From: Subtercola sp. PAMC28395
GTDB taxonomy: Bacteria; Actinomycetota; Actinomycetes; Actinomycetales; Microbacteriaceae
Direction of reading: 5' to 3'
Length of the DNA: 64,000 nucleotides
Assembly (NCBI RefSeq): GCF_018889995.1
Contig: NZ_CP076547.1
Span: 868,001-932,000, forward strand
Shown here piece by piece: positions 50,487 through 59,086 of the stretch; positions within the stretch are counted from its first letter, which is position 1, and each line of letters starts with the position of its first letter. The notes beneath the pieces are model-generated. The model saw only the letters and a program-made list of their open reading frames with translations. It was not told the DNA's origin and ran no database searches. Position numbers and translations under genes: made by a program.

Positions 50487-51011
50487 TCACGCGCCTGCCC
50501 CGACATCATGCAGGTGGTGAGTCGGGTCGTGAATGAAGTAGCGCGTCAGGGTGTCGACGGTGAACACCGACCCATCCCCGCGTCGGCCCGTGCGCTGCCA
50601 CGCGTCTCCGGGAATCGCGTCGATGTCGTCGGCGATCGCAAGGCCAGCACTGACGAGTTCGGCTGAAACCACCTCGGGCAGCTGTTCGTTGTACCGAGAC
50701 TCCAGCGCCGTGGCATCCTGGTCCCAGTCAGCGAATGCCGGGTCGTCCTCGGCCAGCATGAGTGCCAGCCGAACGCGAAAAAGCCGGAACACATCGCGCA
50801 CATGCGCCGCGTACTCCAGGGGCGACCATGTGCCGGCGTGCGAGCGAACGGCGACGTCGGGCCGTGCCAGCACGGCTGGCCACTGGGCCACGTTCACACG
50901 CGTCAGCTCGGCAACTGCCGTTGCCGGGGTCTTCGAAGAATCGAAACCACACTCCGGGCACTCTCGTTCGAGAACCCACGTCCAGTTCTTGGTGTCGGGA
51001 ACAATAGCCAT
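50487..51011 (-). CDS. DinB-like protein with N-terminal CPEC motif
   Basis: 174 residues. Begins WTWVLERECPECGFDSS, a CxxC pair that may bind metal, then a four-helix DinB-like bundle with SHAGTWSPLEYAAHVRDVFR, DWDQDATALESRYNEQLPEV and the C-terminal RYFIHDPTHHLHDVG. The histidines in EYAAH and THHLHD fit the metal triad of the DinB/MDMPI superfamily, which includes thiol-dependent S-transferases. Substrate unknown. Confidence 0.83.
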   Translation of the reverse strand: MAIVPDTKNWTWVLERECPECGFDSSKTPATAVAELTRVNVAQWPAVLARPDVAVRSHAGTWSPLEYAAHVRDVFRLFRVRLALMLAEDDPAFADWDQDATALESRYNEQLPEVVSAELVSAGLAIADDIDAIPGDAWQRTGRRGDGSVFTVDTLTRYFIHDPTHHLHDVGAGA

Positions 51012-51152
51012 GCGGTGATTCTAGACACCTTTCGACACCGGATGCTCGCTGCACCTGTCGACGTACCCACCCTGAGTCACCTGAGCGTCGGCGCCGGTTT
51101 CATCGAAGCGAATCACTTTCGGTCTGGTCGAGTGCAGCGTAACGTCAAGCAC

Positions 51153-51878
51153 ATGAACATTGTTCTCGTTCCCGGATTCTGGCTGGGTGCCTGGTCGTGG
51201 AAGCCCATCACCGAAAGACTCACGCAGGCCGGGCACACCGTGCACGCACTGACCCTGCCTGGCCTCGAGTCTGAAGACGAGCCACGCAGCCACGTGAGTT
51301 TCGACGACCACGTTCGTGCGATCACCGATGAGATCGACAGCATCGCCGACGCCAGTGAAGATGAGATCGGTGCGACCGACATCGTGCTCGTGGGGCACAG
51401 CGGCGGTGGGCCGCTGATCTATGCGGCGACCGACCGCAGACCCTCGCTCGTAGCACGCGATATCTACGTCGACTCGGGGCCACTCGCCGACGGGTTGGCG
51501 ATCAATCCGAACATTCCAGAGGTCGATGGCGAGTGCCCGCTCCCGCCCTGGAGTTTCTTCGATGCCGACGAGCTCGCTGAGCTCACCCCCGAGATGCTGG
51601 AGAACTTCCGCACTCGCGCCGTACCCGAGCCGGCAGCAGTCACCTCGGGCCTGGTGGTGCTCGGCGACGACCAGCGTCGTCTCGATGTTCCGGCGACCGT
51701 GATCACCTGCACCTTCTCCTCAACGGACCTGCGCGAAGCGATGCACGCGGGCCACCCGTACTTCGCGGAGCTCGCCCGGGTGAGAGACGTGACCGTCGTC
51801 GACCTTCCCACTGGTCACTGGCCTCAGTTCTCGCGACCGGCCGAGCTCGCTGAGGCTATCCTCGCTGCCCTTCGCTGA
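51153..51878 (+). CDS. Alpha/beta hydrolase
   Basis: 241 residues from ATG 51153 (MNIVLVPGFWLGAWSWKPIT). Oxyanion region PGFWLGAWSW, nucleophile elbow LVGHSGGGPLIYAATD (Ser), C-terminal catalytic histidine in LPTGHWPQFSRPAELAEAIL. This is the esterase/pheophorbidase-like group of small cytoplasmic hydrolases. Substrate unknown. A run of 15-bp tandem repeats follows the stop. Confidence 0.87.
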   Translation: MNIVLVPGFWLGAWSWKPITERLTQAGHTVHALTLPGLESEDEPRSHVSFDDHVRAITDEIDSIADASEDEIGATDIVLVGHSGGGPLIYAATDRRPSLVARDIYVDSGPLADGLAINPNIPEVDGECPLPPWSFFDADELAELTPEMLENFRTRAVPEPAAVTSGLVVLGDDQRRLDVPATVITCTFSSTDLREAMHAGHPYFAELARVRDVTVVDLPTGHWPQFSRPAELAEAILAALR

Positions 51879-51879
51879 C

Positions 51880-51923
51880 GTGCCAGGCTCTGGGGTGCCA
51901 GGCTCTGGGGTGACCGGCTGTGG
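51880..51923. repeat. 15-bp tandem repeat, two exact and one degenerate unit
   Basis: GTGCCAGGCTCTGGG occurs at 51880-51894 and 51895-51909, followed by GTGACCGGCTGTGG at 51910. It fills most of the gap between the convergent hydrolase and helicase genes. Confidence 0.7.
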
Positions 51924-51935
51924 CGCGGTCTGTGC

Positions 51936-53219
51936 TCAGGCTCCCGCACCCGCTGGCGGCGGGCGGTGCATGAATCGCTGCACGTCCCGATCCACGATGA
52001 TGTCGGCGGGGCGAAGCGGCCTGGTCAGGTAGAGTCCCTCGAGCGAAGTGAGGCGGCTGAGGGCAACGTAGGTCTGCCCCGAACTGAAGACCCTGGTGCC
52101 CAGGTCGACGATCGCAGAGTCGTACGACTTGCCCTGCGATTTGTGGATGGTGACTGCCCAGGCCAGGCGCAGGGGGAACTGGGTGAACTCACCGACCACG
52201 TCTTTGGTGAGTTGCTTGTTCGCGGGTGAATAGGAGTACTTGAACTTCTCCCAGCTCACGGGCTCCACCTCGTGCACGTCGCCGTCGACTTCGACCCAGA
52301 CCGAACCCGCGATCTTCGTGACGGTGCCGACAGTGCCGTTCACCCAGCGTTGGTCGGCATCGTTGCGCAAGAACATCACCTGTGCGCCTGTCTTGAGCTC
52401 GAGGCTTTCTTCTGCCGGGTAGGCACGCCCACCGAAATCTCCCGAGATCTCTGCCTTCGCGGTCTTGATGGCACCGGAGAGCTTCTTGAGAGCGGCGGCA
52501 TTGATGCGATTCACCGAATCGTTGCGCGTGGCCAGCGTGATCGTACCGTCGCTGGGCGGTGTTCGTGCCCCGGCACCGTTCAGGGCATCCGCTATCTCTT
52601 TCGTGACCATGCCGTGTCGCACGGCGTTCAGCATGAACTTGAAGTCGTCATCGTGCTGGCGATGGATCTCAGTGAGTTCGACGATGGTCAGCGGAGCTTC
52701 GGCCCACACCTTCGCGTCGAAGAACCACATCGACGGGTAGTGGTCTGCGAAGTACGCGCGCTCGTCTGAATCACCGGGAACAGGGGCAAGTTGGTAGGGG
52801 TCACCGAAGAGCACAACCTGCACGCCACCGAACGACTCGAGCGGGCGTTGCCTGGCCTGCCTGAGGCTACGGTCGATGGCATCCATGAGGTCGGCGTTGA
52901 CCATCGACACCTCGTCGATCACCAGTGTGTCGATGGTGTTGAGCACCTTGCGCACGTCGCCACTCTGCTCGATGTCGTGGTCGGCGATGACGCCGATCGG
53001 CAGACGAAACAGCGAATGGATGGTCTGGCCACCCACATTCAGGGCCGCAACGCCGGTCGGGGCAGAGATCACCAGTTGCTTCTCGGTGTTCCACGACAGG
53101 TGGTTGAGAAGCGTCGACTTGCCTGTGCCTGCCCGACCGGTCACGAAGACATGCTTCTTCGTGCCCTCGATGAGTTCATAGACGCGCTGCTGCTCCGCCG
53201 ACAGGGTGGGCCCGCTCAT
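51936..53219 (-). CDS. Pif1-like SF1B DNA helicase
   Basis: 427 residues from ATG 53219 (MSGPTLSAEQQRVYELIEGT); ATG 53237 is an alternative. Walker A VFVTGRAGTGKSTLLNHLSW, motif Ia SAPTGVAALNVGGQTIHSLF, Walker B/motif II LVIDEVSMVNADLMD, motif III VVLFGDPYQLAPV, TEIHRQ, and the C-terminal RLAWAVTIHKSQGKSYDSAI and YVALSRLTSLEGLYL (motifs V and VI). A 5'-3' helicase of the Pif1/RecD group without added C-terminal domains. It could resolve G-rich structures or act in repair. Confidence 0.9.
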   Translation of the reverse strand: MSGPTLSAEQQRVYELIEGTKKHVFVTGRAGTGKSTLLNHLSWNTEKQLVISAPTGVAALNVGGQTIHSLFRLPIGVIADHDIEQSGDVRKVLNTIDTLVIDEVSMVNADLMDAIDRSLRQARQRPLESFGGVQVVLFGDPYQLAPVPGDSDERAYFADHYPSMWFFDAKVWAEAPLTIVELTEIHRQHDDDFKFMLNAVRHGMVTKEIADALNGAGARTPPSDGTITLATRNDSVNRINAAALKKLSGAIKTAKAEISGDFGGRAYPAEESLELKTGAQVMFLRNDADQRWVNGTVGTVTKIAGSVWVEVDGDVHEVEPVSWEKFKYSYSPANKQLTKDVVGEFTQFPLRLAWAVTIHKSQGKSYDSAIVDLGTRVFSSGQTYVALSRLTSLEGLYLTRPLRPADIIVDRDVQRFMHRPPPAGAGA

Positions 53220-53277
53220 CGCGGCCTTCCCAGACACTGGGGAACGCGGTTGTCGCCGGCGCAGCGGGCTGGCCCGT

Positions 53278-55236
53278 TCACCGGGCTCTGCCCAGCCGCT
53301 CGAGCATGGCGTTGTATTCGTTCAGTTCGGCGTCATTCGTTCGCTCCGCTTTGCGATCGAGGCGCTTCGTCTCTCTCGTATCGTTTCGACCCCATTGGAT
53401 TGCCACCACAATGGCCAGGATGATGGTGGGGATCTCGCCGATGCTCCACGCAATGCCGCCACCGGACTGCTGGTCGCCGATCGCACTGGCGCCCCAAGTG
53501 CGACCCATCGATCCGTACCAATCGGCCAGCAGCAGGCCCGAGCCGGTCATGAGCGTGAGCCCGAAGAAGGCGTGGAACGCCATGGTGGCCAGAAGAAGCA
53601 GGAGTCGGAATGGGTAGGGCAGCCGGTACGGTACGGGGTCGACGCCGATGAGAGCCTGGGCGAAGAGGTACCCCACGATCAGGAAGTGCACGATCATCCA
53701 CTCGTGGCCGATGTGGTCGACAGTGGCCCAGCGGAAGAGCGGCGTGTAGTAGAAGGTCAGCAGGCTGGTCGCGAACAGTATCGCCGCGACGATCGGGTTC
53801 GAGACGAAGGTACCGAATCTCGAGTGCACCGCCAGCAGGATCCACTCCCGTGCACCGCGGGTTTCATCAGTGCGCTTGTGGATGGCTCGAAGCGCCAGGG
53901 TGACGGGGCCAGCGGAGACCAGGAAGATGGGAATCATCATCGCCAGGATCATGTGGCCGAGCATGTGAACACTGAAGAGATACTTCTCGTACACGTTCAT
54001 GAAACCGTTGGTGACAAAGAACAAGAGCAGCATGCCGACGACCCAGAACACCGTGCGATGAATGGGCCAGCTGTCGCCGCGACGGCGCAGGCGCCAGACT
54101 CCGGCGAGGTAGAAGAAGATACCGAATGCGCAGACCAGCAGCCAGAGCAGATCGAAGTTCCACTGGCCGAGCGCCGTTCCGGGAGAGAGTTCGGGGGGCA
54201 GGGGCTCACCCGTGAGGATCTGGGCGGGCGAGAGCGTTGTCGGCACTGTCTCGGGGATCGGCGTGGCAGTGCGGGCGAGTGCCACCGCGACACCTGACGC
54301 AACACCCATGAACACCAGCTCGGCGATCACGATCTGCCAGAAGGCAGCACGACCCTGGGAGGCGGACAAGCGACGGATGAGAAGCCGTCGGTACAGTGCG
54401 CCGATCAGGCCCAGAACGACGAGCGCGACCACTTTCACCACCACGAGGATGCCGTAGGGCGTGAGCAGCCGGTCGGGCGAACCGACACGCAATTCGGCGC
54501 TCACGTAGCCAGAGGCAGCTACCACGATGAAACAGACGAGCGCGACGCTGGAGTAGCGCGAAACAACATCGACCAGCCTGGCATTGTCGAGCTGCTTCGA
54601 CAGAAGTGCCAGCGTGAGGAGGCCTCCCAGCCATACGGCCGAGAAGACCAGGTGGAGAAACAGAGCGGTGATTGCTGCGTCGTGGCCGTCTGCGCCGGCC
54701 GCGTGCCCCTGCTGGGCCATCGGCACCAATGCCACGACGGCGAGCAGGCCGACGAAGACGAGCGCCGTGAGATTGCGAACGGCAAAGCAGAGCACCGTGA
54801 CGGCGGCCGCGATGAGGGTGGTTTCGAGCCACGCCTGGCCGAGCGGAACCGAGATGAGGAACTGCCCGAGAATCTGGCCGAACTTCGAATCGATACTGGC
54901 TGACGTCGAGGTCACGTTGAGAAAGCTCAGAAAGCCTGTGAGCGCCGCAGAAACCGTGAGGAGTGCGGCGCCGGCAGCCGCGACATCCATTGCCCGCGTG
55001 AATTCAGGTTTGGACGAACGCAGCGCGAAAACCGCGAGCAGGAGCGCGCCGATGGTGAGGGATGCGCTGAGGTTGACGAGCAGGGTTGCCATGGGCAAAC
55101 CGAAACGGACGAGTGGCCCCGGGTCTTCGAGCAGCTGCGCGGTTGCGCCGCCGCCGTATTCGAGACCGAGAACGAGCGCGACGAAAGCCACAACGACGAG
55201 CGCTGCCGGCCCGGCTATTCGTACGACTTTCGGCAC
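53278..55236 (-). CDS. CopD-CtaG fusion membrane protein (copper transport / cytochrome oxidase assembly)
   Basis: 652 residues, about 15 membrane helices. The N-terminal half has the CopD layout (MAQQGHAAGADGHDAAITAL, HLVFSAVWLGGLLTLALLSK, WQIVIAELVFMGVASGVAVA); the C-terminal half is CtaG-like (SVHMLGHMILAMMIPIFLVS, YYTPLFRWATVDHIGHEWMI, AFHAFFGLTLMTGSGLLLAD). Conserved histidines in both halves could handle copper for cytochrome oxidase. The fusion is normal in actinobacteria. About 180 bp upstream of HU's terminator on the same strand. Confidence 0.88.
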   Translation of the reverse strand: MPKVVRIAGPAALVVVAFVALVLGLEYGGGATAQLLEDPGPLVRFGLPMATLLVNLSASLTIGALLLAVFALRSSKPEFTRAMDVAAAGAALLTVSAALTGFLSFLNVTSTSASIDSKFGQILGQFLISVPLGQAWLETTLIAAAVTVLCFAVRNLTALVFVGLLAVVALVPMAQQGHAAGADGHDAAITALFLHLVFSAVWLGGLLTLALLSKQLDNARLVDVVSRYSSVALVCFIVVAASGYVSAELRVGSPDRLLTPYGILVVVKVVALVVLGLIGALYRRLLIRRLSASQGRAAFWQIVIAELVFMGVASGVAVALARTATPIPETVPTTLSPAQILTGEPLPPELSPGTALGQWNFDLLWLLVCAFGIFFYLAGVWRLRRRGDSWPIHRTVFWVVGMLLLFFVTNGFMNVYEKYLFSVHMLGHMILAMMIPIFLVSAGPVTLALRAIHKRTDETRGAREWILLAVHSRFGTFVSNPIVAAILFATSLLTFYYTPLFRWATVDHIGHEWMIVHFLIVGYLFAQALIGVDPVPYRLPYPFRLLLLLATMAFHAFFGLTLMTGSGLLLADWYGSMGRTWGASAIGDQQSGGGIAWSIGEIPTIILAIVVAIQWGRNDTRETKRLDRKAERTNDAELNEYNAMLERLGRAR

Positions 55237-55353
55237 CTGACAACCCTACGACAGCGCACCTGTGAACCCTGCCGCGTGAGACAGGCCTGTGTAGAACTTC
55301 ACGGGTGGGCGAAGTGTGCACAAGCATCGGGCAGGTAGCAACGCGCCCGACCC

Positions 55354-55394
55354 ACGAAAAACGAGGAGCCAGGCCGGAGCCTGACCCCTCGTTC
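55354..55394 (-). terminator. Rho-independent terminator after the HU gene
   Basis: Read on the reverse strand, AACGAGGGGTCAGGC pairs with GCCTGGCTCCTCGTT (one bulge and G-U pairs), loop TCCG, followed directly by TTTTTCG. It ends 27 bp after the HU stop codon. Confidence 0.85.
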
Positions 55395-55420
55395 ACGAGT
55401 GGTTCGAACTGTATTCGAAA

Positions 55421-55708
55421 TTACTTGACGGCGGCCTTCAGCTTGCTGCCGGCGCTGATCTTCACGGAGTTGCCCGCGGCGATCTGGATCGCCTCACCCG
55501 TCTGGGGGTTGCGGCCGGTGCGAGCGGCACGCGACGTGCGCTCGACGGCGATCCACCCGGGAATCGTGACCTTGACGCCGTTCGACACCGAGTCGGCGAG
55601 GGTTGCGAACAATGAGTCGAGAACCTCGTTCACGGAGGTCTGAGTCTGGCCCGAAGCGGCGGCGACTGCTGCGACGAGCTCGGTCTTGTTGAGTGACTTA
55701 TCAGCCAT
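55421..55708 (-). CDS. hupA: HU family DNA-binding protein
   Basis: 95 residues. MADKSLNKTELVAAVAAASG and the DNA-binding arm TIPGWIAVERTSRAARTGRN, PQTGEAIQIAAGNSVKISAG are the HU signature. No C-terminal Lys-rich extension, so this is the short bacterial type rather than the mycobacterial HupB. It compacts and bends DNA. GAGGACAC precedes the ATG. Terminated by the hairpin at 55354. Confidence 0.95.
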   Translation of the reverse strand: MADKSLNKTELVAAVAAASGQTQTSVNEVLDSLFATLADSVSNGVKVTIPGWIAVERTSRAARTGRNPQTGEAIQIAAGNSVKISAGSKLKAAVK

Positions 55709-55864
55709 TTAGTGTCCTCCTCGGACCATCCTGCTGCGAAAGCAGCAATTCTGTTGTATCGGTTGCGTGAGCAAGTATCACCCAGCGCACGGTGTTTCAC
55801 TAGCCAGTGCACAAAGCCATCTGGTGGTGTAGGCAGCTCCGGAAAGCTGCCCGCACACCGGCTA

Positions 55865-55902
55865 CAGAGAGCCGCGACCCAGCTGGGTCGCGGCGGGCTC
55901 TG
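55865..55902 (-). terminator. Hairpin after rpsN
   Basis: CCGCGACCC-AGCT-GGGTCGCGG at 55872-55893 is a 22-bp palindrome, extended by CAGAG/CTCTG with mismatches. It lies 20 bp after the rpsN stop on the reverse strand. No U tract follows, so terminator or processing site. Confidence 0.65.
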
Positions 55903-55912
55903 CGAGGGTAAC

Positions 55913-56218
55913 CTACCAGCTTGACTTCGTGATGCCCGGCAATTCGCCGCGGTGCGCCATTTCGCGGAAGCGAACGCGCGAGATGCCGAAGTTGCTGAGG
56001 TGACCGCGGGGGCGGCCGTCGACAGCGTCACGGTTGCGCACGCGCACCGGCGAAGCGTCACGGGGAAGCTTCTGCAGGCCGACGCGAGCTGCCTCGCGTG
56101 ACTCGTCTGTGCCGTTGACGTCGACGAGAGCCTTCTTCAGCTCGAGGCGCTTGGTTGCGTAGCGGGCCACGATGACCTTGCGCTGCTCGTTCTTTGCGAT
56201 CTTGCTTGTCTTAGCCAT
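55913..56218 (-). CDS. rpsN: 30S ribosomal protein S14, cysteine-free form
   Basis: 101 residues: [80 protein letters not shown]. The 101-residue long form has no CxxC zinc motif, unlike the short S14 of the spc operon. In actinobacteria such cysteine-free paralogues are typically Zur-regulated and replace the zinc protein when zinc is scarce. Third gene of rpmB-rpmG-rpsN. Confidence 0.95.
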   Translation of the reverse strand: MAKTSKIAKNEQRKVIVARYATKRLELKKALVDVNGTDESREAARVGLQKLPRDASPVRVRNRDAVDGRPRGHLSNFGISRVRFREMAHRGELPGITKSSW

Positions 56219-56221
56219 GTG

Positions 56222-56389
56222 TTACCGCTCCTCTCTAAAGTCGACGTGCTTGCGGATGACCGGGTCATACTTCTTCAGAACGAGGCGGTCGGGGTCGTTG
56301 CGGCGGTTCTTGCGGGTCACGTAGGTGTACCCGGTACCGGCGGTCGAACGGAGCTTGATGATCGGACGGACATCTTGTGCTTTAGCCAT
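56222..56389 (-). CDS. rpmG: 50S ribosomal protein L33, cysteine-free form
   Basis: 55 residues: [55 protein letters not shown]. No cysteine, so the zinc-independent type. The ATG at 56389 overlaps the last base of the L28 stop, and the stop lies 3 bp before the rpsN start. Same operon as L28 and S14. Confidence 0.95.
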   Translation of the reverse strand: MAKAQDVRPIIKLRSTAGTGYTYVTRKNRRNDPDRLVLKKYDPVIRKHVDFREER

Positions 56390-56625
56390 TAGATCTTCAC
56401 CCCACGTGACAACAGGTCTTTCACAACGGATTCGATGCCACGTGCATCAATGACCTTGATGCCCTTGGCCGAAAGGGTCAGGTTCACGTTGCGACGAAGC
56501 GACGGAACGTAGTAGGTCTTCTTCTGTACATTCGGGTCGAAACGACGCTTGGTGCGTCGGTGCGAGTGCGAAATGTTGTGCCCGAAGCCGGGAACGGCTC
56601 CAGTCACCTGGCACACTGCGGCCAT
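56389..56625 (-). CDS. rpmB: 50S ribosomal protein L28, non-zinc form
   Basis: 78 residues from ATG 56625: [60 protein letters not shown]. It has one cysteine and lacks the second CxxC pair of the zinc-binding actinobacterial L28 (CDICG...CTSC), matching the alternative, Zur-linked RpmB2 type. GGAGGAAAATC precedes the ATG. No Zur-box-like site is visible in the 129-bp gap to zur, so control may come from upstream or be absent. Confidence 0.93.
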   Translation of the reverse strand: MAAVCQVTGAVPGFGHNISHSHRRTKRRFDPNVQKKTYYVPSLRRNVNLTLSAKGIKVIDARGIESVVKDLLSRGVKI

Positions 56626-56754
56626 GATTTTCCTCCAATTACCGTAGAGCGGATGCTCTACCCAAGTTCTCTTGTCGGCACGCCCGAACCACGCAGGAGT
56701 TCCCGGAAAGGGTGTACTACGGGGAGATGGCGTACATGTGAGCGGAGATACCAC

Positions 56755-57165
56755 TCAACCAGCGTCCAAGCCTACGTGAGGGGGCTCAGCCGCGCAAGTC
56801 GAGCAGTATCCGAACACGTCCACCACGTGCTCTGCCTGACTGAATCCGTGAAGCGATGCGACCTTCTTCGCCCAGGCCTCCACGGCGTCGGCTTCGATTT
56901 CTATCGTCAGTCCGCAATTCCGGCAGATCAGGTGGTGGTGGTGCCCGACCGAGCAGGCGCGATAGAGACTCTCGCCCTCCGGAGACTGCAGCGAGTCGGC
57001 CTCGCCCTCGCTGGCGAGGTCACTCAGGGCACGGTAGACCGTGGCGAGCCCGATGTGCGAACCTGTGCTCTTGAGGCTCGAGTGCAGGTTCTGCGCGCTC
57101 ACGAAACCCGTCTGCGAACCGAGAGCACTGCGCACAGCTTCTCGTTGCCAGGTGTTCCGTTGCAT
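56755..57165 (-). CDS. zur: Fur-family zinc uptake regulator Zur
   Basis: 136 residues from ATG 57165 (MQRNTWQREAVRSALGSQTG). Fur-family features: winged helix, then YRACSVGHHHHLICRNCGLT (metal-binding His cluster and CxxC), EIEADAVEAWAKKVASLHGF, HVVDVFGYCSTCAAE (second CxxC). The gene follows znuB by 52 bp on the same strand. With znuABC next door, Zur is the best assignment rather than Fur or PerR. Confidence 0.9.
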   Translation of the reverse strand: MQRNTWQREAVRSALGSQTGFVSAQNLHSSLKSTGSHIGLATVYRALSDLASEGEADSLQSPEGESLYRACSVGHHHHLICRNCGLTIEIEADAVEAWAKKVASLHGFSQAEHVVDVFGYCSTCAAEPPHVGLDAG

Positions 57166-57217
57166 GACTCGGCCTCTTCCTCCACAGGCCTCCGGGGAGG
57201 CCCAGTTCTGCACAATG

Positions 57218-58099
57218 TTAGCTTCGCGCCGCCACGAGTTCGCTGGCACGCCCAGTATTGCCTCGTCGCATCCTGACAGCGGCGATGATCCTGCACACGA
57301 CATAGATGAGAAAGGAGAGCGTTGTCACGTACGGGCTGATCGGCAGCGAACCCCCCAGAGCCAGCATGATGCCGCCGACCAGCGAGAACACCGCGAAGAC
57401 GGTGCTCAGCAGCGGCACAACGATCGGCGACGACGAGACCCTCAGCGCCGCGGCTGCCGGCGTCACGAGAATGGAGAGAACGAGCAAGGAGCCCACGATC
57501 TGGACCGAGACTGCCACCGCAAGACCCAGGAGCAACATGAAGTACAGGGAGAGAAAACGGGTGGGCACCCCCCGAGCGGCTGCAACCTCCGGATCGATAC
57601 TCGCGAACGTGAGCGGGCGCCAGACCACCATCAATCCGACAACGACAACGATGGAGATGGCGATCAGCGAATTGAGTCGAGGGTCGTCGACGGCGACGAT
57701 CTGGCCGGTGAGCAGGCCGAACTTGTTGGCCGACCTCCCCGGGTACAGGGCCAGGCACAGAATGCCAAGGCCAAGGCCGAACGGCATCAAGACGGCGATG
57801 ATCGAATTGCGATCCCGCGCCCGCGCCCCGAGCACGCCGATGAGTGCCGCAGCCACCAGCGAACCGACGATCGAACCCTCAACCACGCCCACCCCGAAGA
57901 GGAGCCCAGCCGACGCCCCGGCGAAGGAGAGCTCGCTGATGCCGTGCACAGCGAAGGCCATGTCCCGAGACATGACGAAGACCCCGATCAGCCCGCCGAC
58001 CACCCCCAGCACTGCGCCCGCGATCAAGGAATTCTGGAGGAGCACCAGCAACTCGCCATAGTTGCTGAAATTGAAGATGACAGACCACCAGTCGTTCAT
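57218..58099 (-). CDS. znuB: Zinc ABC transporter permease
   Basis: 293 residues, 8-9 membrane helices. GGLIGVFVMSRDMAFAVHGI, SELSFAGASAGLLFGVGVVE and the C-terminal GSLLVLSILVTPAAAALRVS belong to the ABC-3 (ZnuB/MntB) family; the HxxxE-like region HGISELSF fits metal passage. It moves Zn2+ delivered by ZnuA, powered by ZnuC. The start overlaps the znuC stop by 4 bp. Confidence 0.93.
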   Translation of the reverse strand: MNDWWSVIFNFSNYGELLVLLQNSLIAGAVLGVVGGLIGVFVMSRDMAFAVHGISELSFAGASAGLLFGVGVVEGSIVGSLVAAALIGVLGARARDRNSIIAVLMPFGLGLGILCLALYPGRSANKFGLLTGQIVAVDDPRLNSLIAISIVVVVGLMVVWRPLTFASIDPEVAAARGVPTRFLSLYFMLLLGLAVAVSVQIVGSLLVLSILVTPAAAALRVSSSPIVVPLLSTVFAVFSLVGGIMLALGGSLPISPYVTTLSFLIYVVCRIIAAVRMRRGNTGRASELVAARS

Positions 58100-59076
58100 G
58101 GGCGCACTCCGAATGGGCTACCGCCCAGTGGTGAAGAAGGATCGCCATCTCCACCGACATCCGGGTGCCGGCCTGACTGAGTCTGGTCGGTACCTCGGGC
58201 ATGGCCAGTGCCTCGGGCGTGCTCGTCGCTGTGGTGGGAGAGGTCTCCGCCGTCGTGGCTGTGCGCTCCGTCCGGTGTGCCCACCACGACGACCCGGCCG
58301 TGCGACCGGAACACGTCGACGGGCGATCCATAGAGCTCCGTGAGCACGGACGAGCGCAACACCTCGTCGGGGGTCCCGATCCGGAAGGCACCCCCGGCCA
58401 GGTACAGAACGCGGTCGACCATGTCAAGCACGGGATTGATGTCGTGGGTCACGAAGAGAACACCGAGGTTCCGCTCCCGGCGCTGCGTGTCGATGAGCTC
58501 GCTCACCGCTCGCTGGTACTTCAGATCGAGCGAGAGCAGCGGCTCATCGCACAACAACAGGCGCGGGTCACCCGCCAGCGACTGGCCGATCCTCAGGCGT
58601 TGCTGTTCGCCACCCGACAGGGTGGATACCGGCACGTTCGCATACGAAGACGCACCGACCGAGGCCAGAATCGAGTCGACGCACTCACTGCGCTTCCTGG
58701 AGGGCAGTGGCAGGCCGTAGCGGTGCCCATTGAGACCCAGTCCGACCAGATCCCTCGCCCGGAGCGGCGTACCGTCATCGGCGAGTCGCTGCTGCGGCAC
58801 ATAGCCGATCTGACGGTCGCCCCGGCGGATCGGTTCACCCAGGAACGATGCTTCACCCTCGCTGAGGCGCTGTTGGCCGAGAATGACTTTGAGCAGGCTC
58901 GTCTTACCGGAACCGTTCGAACCGATCACCGCGATGAACTCACCAGCCCTCACGTCGAGGTCGAGACCGCTCCACAGTGTGCGACCACCAAAAGCCAGCC
59001 CGGCATTGTGCAGGCTCAGCACAACCGGATGCCCGGCAGCCCGGTCCCGAATCCCTTCCCCGCCCTCCATCGACAT
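58096..59076 (-). CDS. znuC: Zinc ABC transporter ATP-binding protein with His-rich tail
   Basis: 326 residues. Walker A IGSNGSGKTSLLKVILGQQR, Q-loop IGYVPQQRL, signature VSTLSGGEQQRLRIGQSLAG, Walker B LLLCDEPLLSLDLKYQRA and H-loop FVTHDINPVLDMV. After residue 265 a tail rich in His, Asp and Gly (HSHDGGDLSHHSDEHARGTG) could bind zinc and sense or buffer it. Cytoplasmic side of the ZnuABC importer. Start is 10 bp after znuA stop. Confidence 0.93.
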   Translation of the reverse strand: MSMEGGEGIRDRAAGHPVVLSLHNAGLAFGGRTLWSGLDLDVRAGEFIAVIGSNGSGKTSLLKVILGQQRLSEGEASFLGEPIRRGDRQIGYVPQQRLADDGTPLRARDLVGLGLNGHRYGLPLPSRKRSECVDSILASVGASSYANVPVSTLSGGEQQRLRIGQSLAGDPRLLLCDEPLLSLDLKYQRAVSELIDTQRRERNLGVLFVTHDINPVLDMVDRVLYLAGGAFRIGTPDEVLRSSVLTELYGSPVDVFRSHGRVVVVGTPDGAHSHDGGDLSHHSDEHARGTGHARGTDQTQSGRHPDVGGDGDPSSPLGGSPFGVRP

Positions 59077-59086
59077 CGATCAACCC

